Below, in pieces: positions 22,133-23,720 of a stretch of DNA of 23,720 bases. Within the stretch, counting starts at the first letter, position 1. Every line of letters begins with the position of its first letter. The notes beneath the pieces are model-generated. The model had not been told where the DNA came from and searched no databases. It saw nothing but the letters and a program-made list of their open reading frames with translations. The position numbers and the translations under genes were made by a program. This DNA comes from Acidimicrobiia bacterium (GTDB lineage: Bacteria; Actinomycetota; Acidimicrobiia; Spongiisociales; UBA5794), in NCBI GenBank assembly GCA_013695075.1, contig JACDBE010000138.1, positions 1 to 23,720 on the forward strand, read 5' to 3'.

Positions 22133-23610
22133 CCACCGACATCCTGGTGGTCGGTCTGGGGCCGGCCGGTCTCGATCGGCTCCCTCCGGCCACCCGCGCC
22201 GCCCTCGACGACGCGGAGACGACGGTGGTGGTGCGCACCCTGCACCATCCCGCCGCCGCCGAGTTGGCCGAGGCCCGGGCGGTGACATCCGGCGACGACC
22301 TGTACGACACCGCCGCCGGGTTCGATGCGGTGTACCTGGCCATCGCCGCTCGGGTGGTGGCGGCGGCAGGCGACGGACCGGTCATCTACGCCGTGCCCGG
22401 GTCCGCCATGGTCGGCGAGCGGAGCGTGCCCCTGGTGCTGGCGGCAGCGACGGCGGCCGGTCTCTCCGTCGAGGTATGGGCCGGCGAGTCGTTCCTCGAT
22501 CTGGTGTGGCTGGCCACCGGGTGCGACCCCATCGCCGGCGGCACTCAGGTGCTCGACGGGCGTGCCCTGCCCGACCCGCTGCAGCTGCATCTGCCCACGG
22601 TGATGACCCAGGTCGACCGGGCCGAGGTGCTGGCCGACGTGGTGGCGGTGCTGGGACGGGTGCTCCCCGAAGACACCCCGATCATGGTGCTCGACCGGCT
22701 CGGCGAGCCCGACCAGGTGATCGTCACCTTGGGTCTGCACGAAGTCGCCCGCTATCCGGTTGGGCCCCGCACCAGCCTCTTCCTGGATCCGCCGGCCAAC
22801 GGCTGGTATGGACTGGTGAGCACCAATCGGCGGCTGCGGGCTGAGTGCCCGTGGGATCGGGAGCAGACCCACCACACGCTGGTGAACCACCTCATCGAGG
22901 AGGTGTACGAGACGGTGGATGCGCTGGCCGCCCTCCCCGCCACCGCTCCGGGCGCGGTCGACGATCCGGTGCCTTACGCCGCGGTCGAGGAGGAGCTGGG
23001 CGATCTGCTGCTGCAAACCGTGTTCCACGCCACCCTGGCGGAGGAGGCGGGTATGTTCGGGGTGGAGGAGGTGGCCGAGGGCATCCGCCGCAAGCTGGTG
23101 AGGCGCCATCCCCATGTCTTCGGTGACACCGCCGTCAACGACGCCGCCACCGTGCTCGCCCGATGGGAGTCGCTGAAGACCGCCGAGAAGCAGCGTCAGT
23201 CGCTGCTCGATGGCATCCCCCGGGCAATGCCGGCGCTGTCGCGCGCCGACAAACTGCAGCGCCGGGCGGCGACGGTGGGGTTCGACTGGAAGGATCCGGC
23301 GGAGGTGCTGGCAAAGGTGGCCGAGGAACTGGGTGAGCTTGAGGCGGTAGTCGACGACCCGCTCCGGCGGGGTGACGAGCTGGGTGACCTGCTGTTCTCG
23401 GTGGTCAACCTGGCCCGGCACCTCTCGGTGGATGCGGAGTTGGCGTTTCGCCGGGCCAACGACAGCTTCGAGACCCGCTTCCGTCGCCTCGAGGAGCTGG
23501 CCACCGCCGCCGGTGACCAGCTGGAGGCGCTCTCGCTGGCGCAGCTCGACGCCCTCTGGGACCGGGCCAAGCTCGATCTCGCCCAGGGCGCTCCCCCCGA
23601 CGAGACGTAA
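22129..23610 (+). CDS. mazG: YabN-type MazG nucleoside triphosphate pyrophosphohydrolase with N-terminal methylase-like domain
   Basis: This 493-residue protein has two parts. Residues ~1-210 form a tetrapyrrole methylase-like domain (LVVGLGPAGLDRLPP, VYLAIAARVV, YAVPGSAMVGERSVPLV), as in B. subtilis YabN. The rest is a double MazG: RAECPWDREQTHHTLVNHL, then the metal-binding EEVYE and EEELGDLLLQ (about 257-295) and RRHPHVFGD; the second repeat has EELGELE and GDELGDLLFSVVNLARH (about 398-430). MazG hydrolyses (d)NTPs to NMP and PPi, cleaning the pool of non-canonical nucleotides or lowering ppGpp. The GTG overlaps the preceding stop as GTGA. A hairpin-rich region follows the TAA. Confidence 0.93.
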   Translation: MTTDILVVGLGPAGLDRLPPATRAALDDAETTVVVRTLHHPAAAELAEARAVTSGDDLYDTAAGFDAVYLAIAARVVAAAGDGPVIYAVPGSAMVGERSVPLVLAAATAAGLSVEVWAGESFLDLVWLATGCDPIAGGTQVLDGRALPDPLQLHLPTVMTQVDRAEVLADVVAVLGRVLPEDTPIMVLDRLGEPDQVIVTLGLHEVARYPVGPRTSLFLDPPANGWYGLVSTNRRLRAECPWDREQTHHTLVNHLIEEVYETVDALAALPATAPGAVDDPVPYAAVEEELGDLLLQTVFHATLAEEAGMFGVEEVAEGIRRKLVRRHPHVFGDTAVNDAATVLARWESLKTAEKQRQSLLDGIPRAMPALSRADKLQRRAATVGFDWKDPAEVLAKVAEELGELEAVVDDPLRRGDELGDLLFSVVNLARHLSVDAELAFRRANDSFETRFRRLEELATAAGDQLEALSLAQLDALWDRAKLDLAQGAPPDET

Positions 23611-23623
23611 ACCGACCGCGGCC

Positions 23624-23665
23624 GCAGGGGTTCGCGAGCCCTCCTGTGCCCGTTCCCCTCCGGGG
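23624..23665 (+). terminator. terminator-like hairpins after mazG
   Basis: GCAGGG (23624-23629) can pair with the CCC/CTG/GC elements up to 23649, and CCCC-TCC-GGGG (23655-23665) forms a second small stem. They lie 14 and 45 bases after the mazG stop. No T tract is present. The remainder of 23611-23720 shows nothing firm. Confidence 0.4.
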
Positions 23666-23720
23666 GTCCGTTTCCGTCGCGGCTGCTGCGCATGGTGGGC
23701 GAGATCACCGACGCTGAGTG

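Noticed and set aside
23692..23720. Possible start of the next gene (ATG at 23692, MVGEITDAE)
   Set aside because: Only nine codons are visible, there is no clear Shine-Dalgarno or TANNNT box, and I could not match the residues to a family.
1..23720. Mobile elements, CRISPR arrays, toxin-antitoxin or phage genes
   Set aside because: I found no transposase or integrase motifs, no regularly spaced repeats beyond one 3-unit tandem repeat, and no att-like duplication at the tRNA-Gln gene. The AbrB-like gene has no toxin partner beside it.

Overview
The window is very GC-rich, with strongly G/C-biased third codon positions and frequent GTG starts. Nearly all genes are on the plus strand, and many are joined by ATGA or GTGA stop-start overlaps. 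The gene content (SigK/RskA-type sigma pair, a bL37-like micro-protein, CTC-type bL25, archaeal-like MetRS) points to an Actinomycetota chromosome. An acidimicrobial-type lineage is my best guess, but the sequence alone does not prove the class. I see no insertion sequence, prophage, CRISPR array or other sign of recent transfer. No stretch longer than about 160 bases lacks a gene.

Region 1 (1-3900) is accessory-like. It holds the 3' end of a cupredoxin gene, an ECF sigma factor with its membrane anti-sigma factor, a lipoprotein that looks like a metallopeptidase relative without its HExxH motif, a 27-codon bL37-like ribosomal gene on the minus strand, a DUF192-like gene and a DUF2277 gene. 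Most of these genes have a TANNNT box only 6-9 bases before the start codon, which suggests leaderless mRNAs.

Region 2 (3900-9570) is a housekeeping block: rsmI, a divergent AbrB-type regulator with a C-terminal zinc-ribbon-like tail, metG, tatD, rsmA and ispE, then tRNA-Gln(TTG). The last four protein genes are closely packed or overlap. They serve rRNA methylation, Met-tRNA charging, DNA/RNA end processing and MEP-pathway isoprenoid synthesis.

Region 3 (9570-15640) runs glmU, prs, aceK, a GNAT acetyltransferase, rplY (bL25) and pth. It supplies UDP-GlcNAc and PRPP and supports translation. AceK, the isocitrate dehydrogenase kinase/phosphatase, is the unexpected member; it is translationally coupled to prs.

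Region 4 (15640-23720) holds an overlapping pair of unfamiliar genes, then mfd, a SurA/PrsA-like lipoprotein and a YabN-type MazG. The pair encodes two paralogous SGNH-like proteins; the first looks catalytically dead and carries a lipoyl/biotinyl-like C-terminal domain. It is the best candidate here for an undescribed system.

The core order rsmI-abrB(minus strand)-metG-tatD-rsmA-ispE-glmU-prs-rplY-pth-mfd-mazG matches, from memory, the Bacillus subtilis yabC-abrB-metS-yabD-ksgA-ispE-gcaD-prs-ctc-spoVC-mfd-yabN region and largely the Mycobacterium tuberculosis Rv1003-Rv1021 region. The other genes can therefore be read as insertions into a very old backbone.
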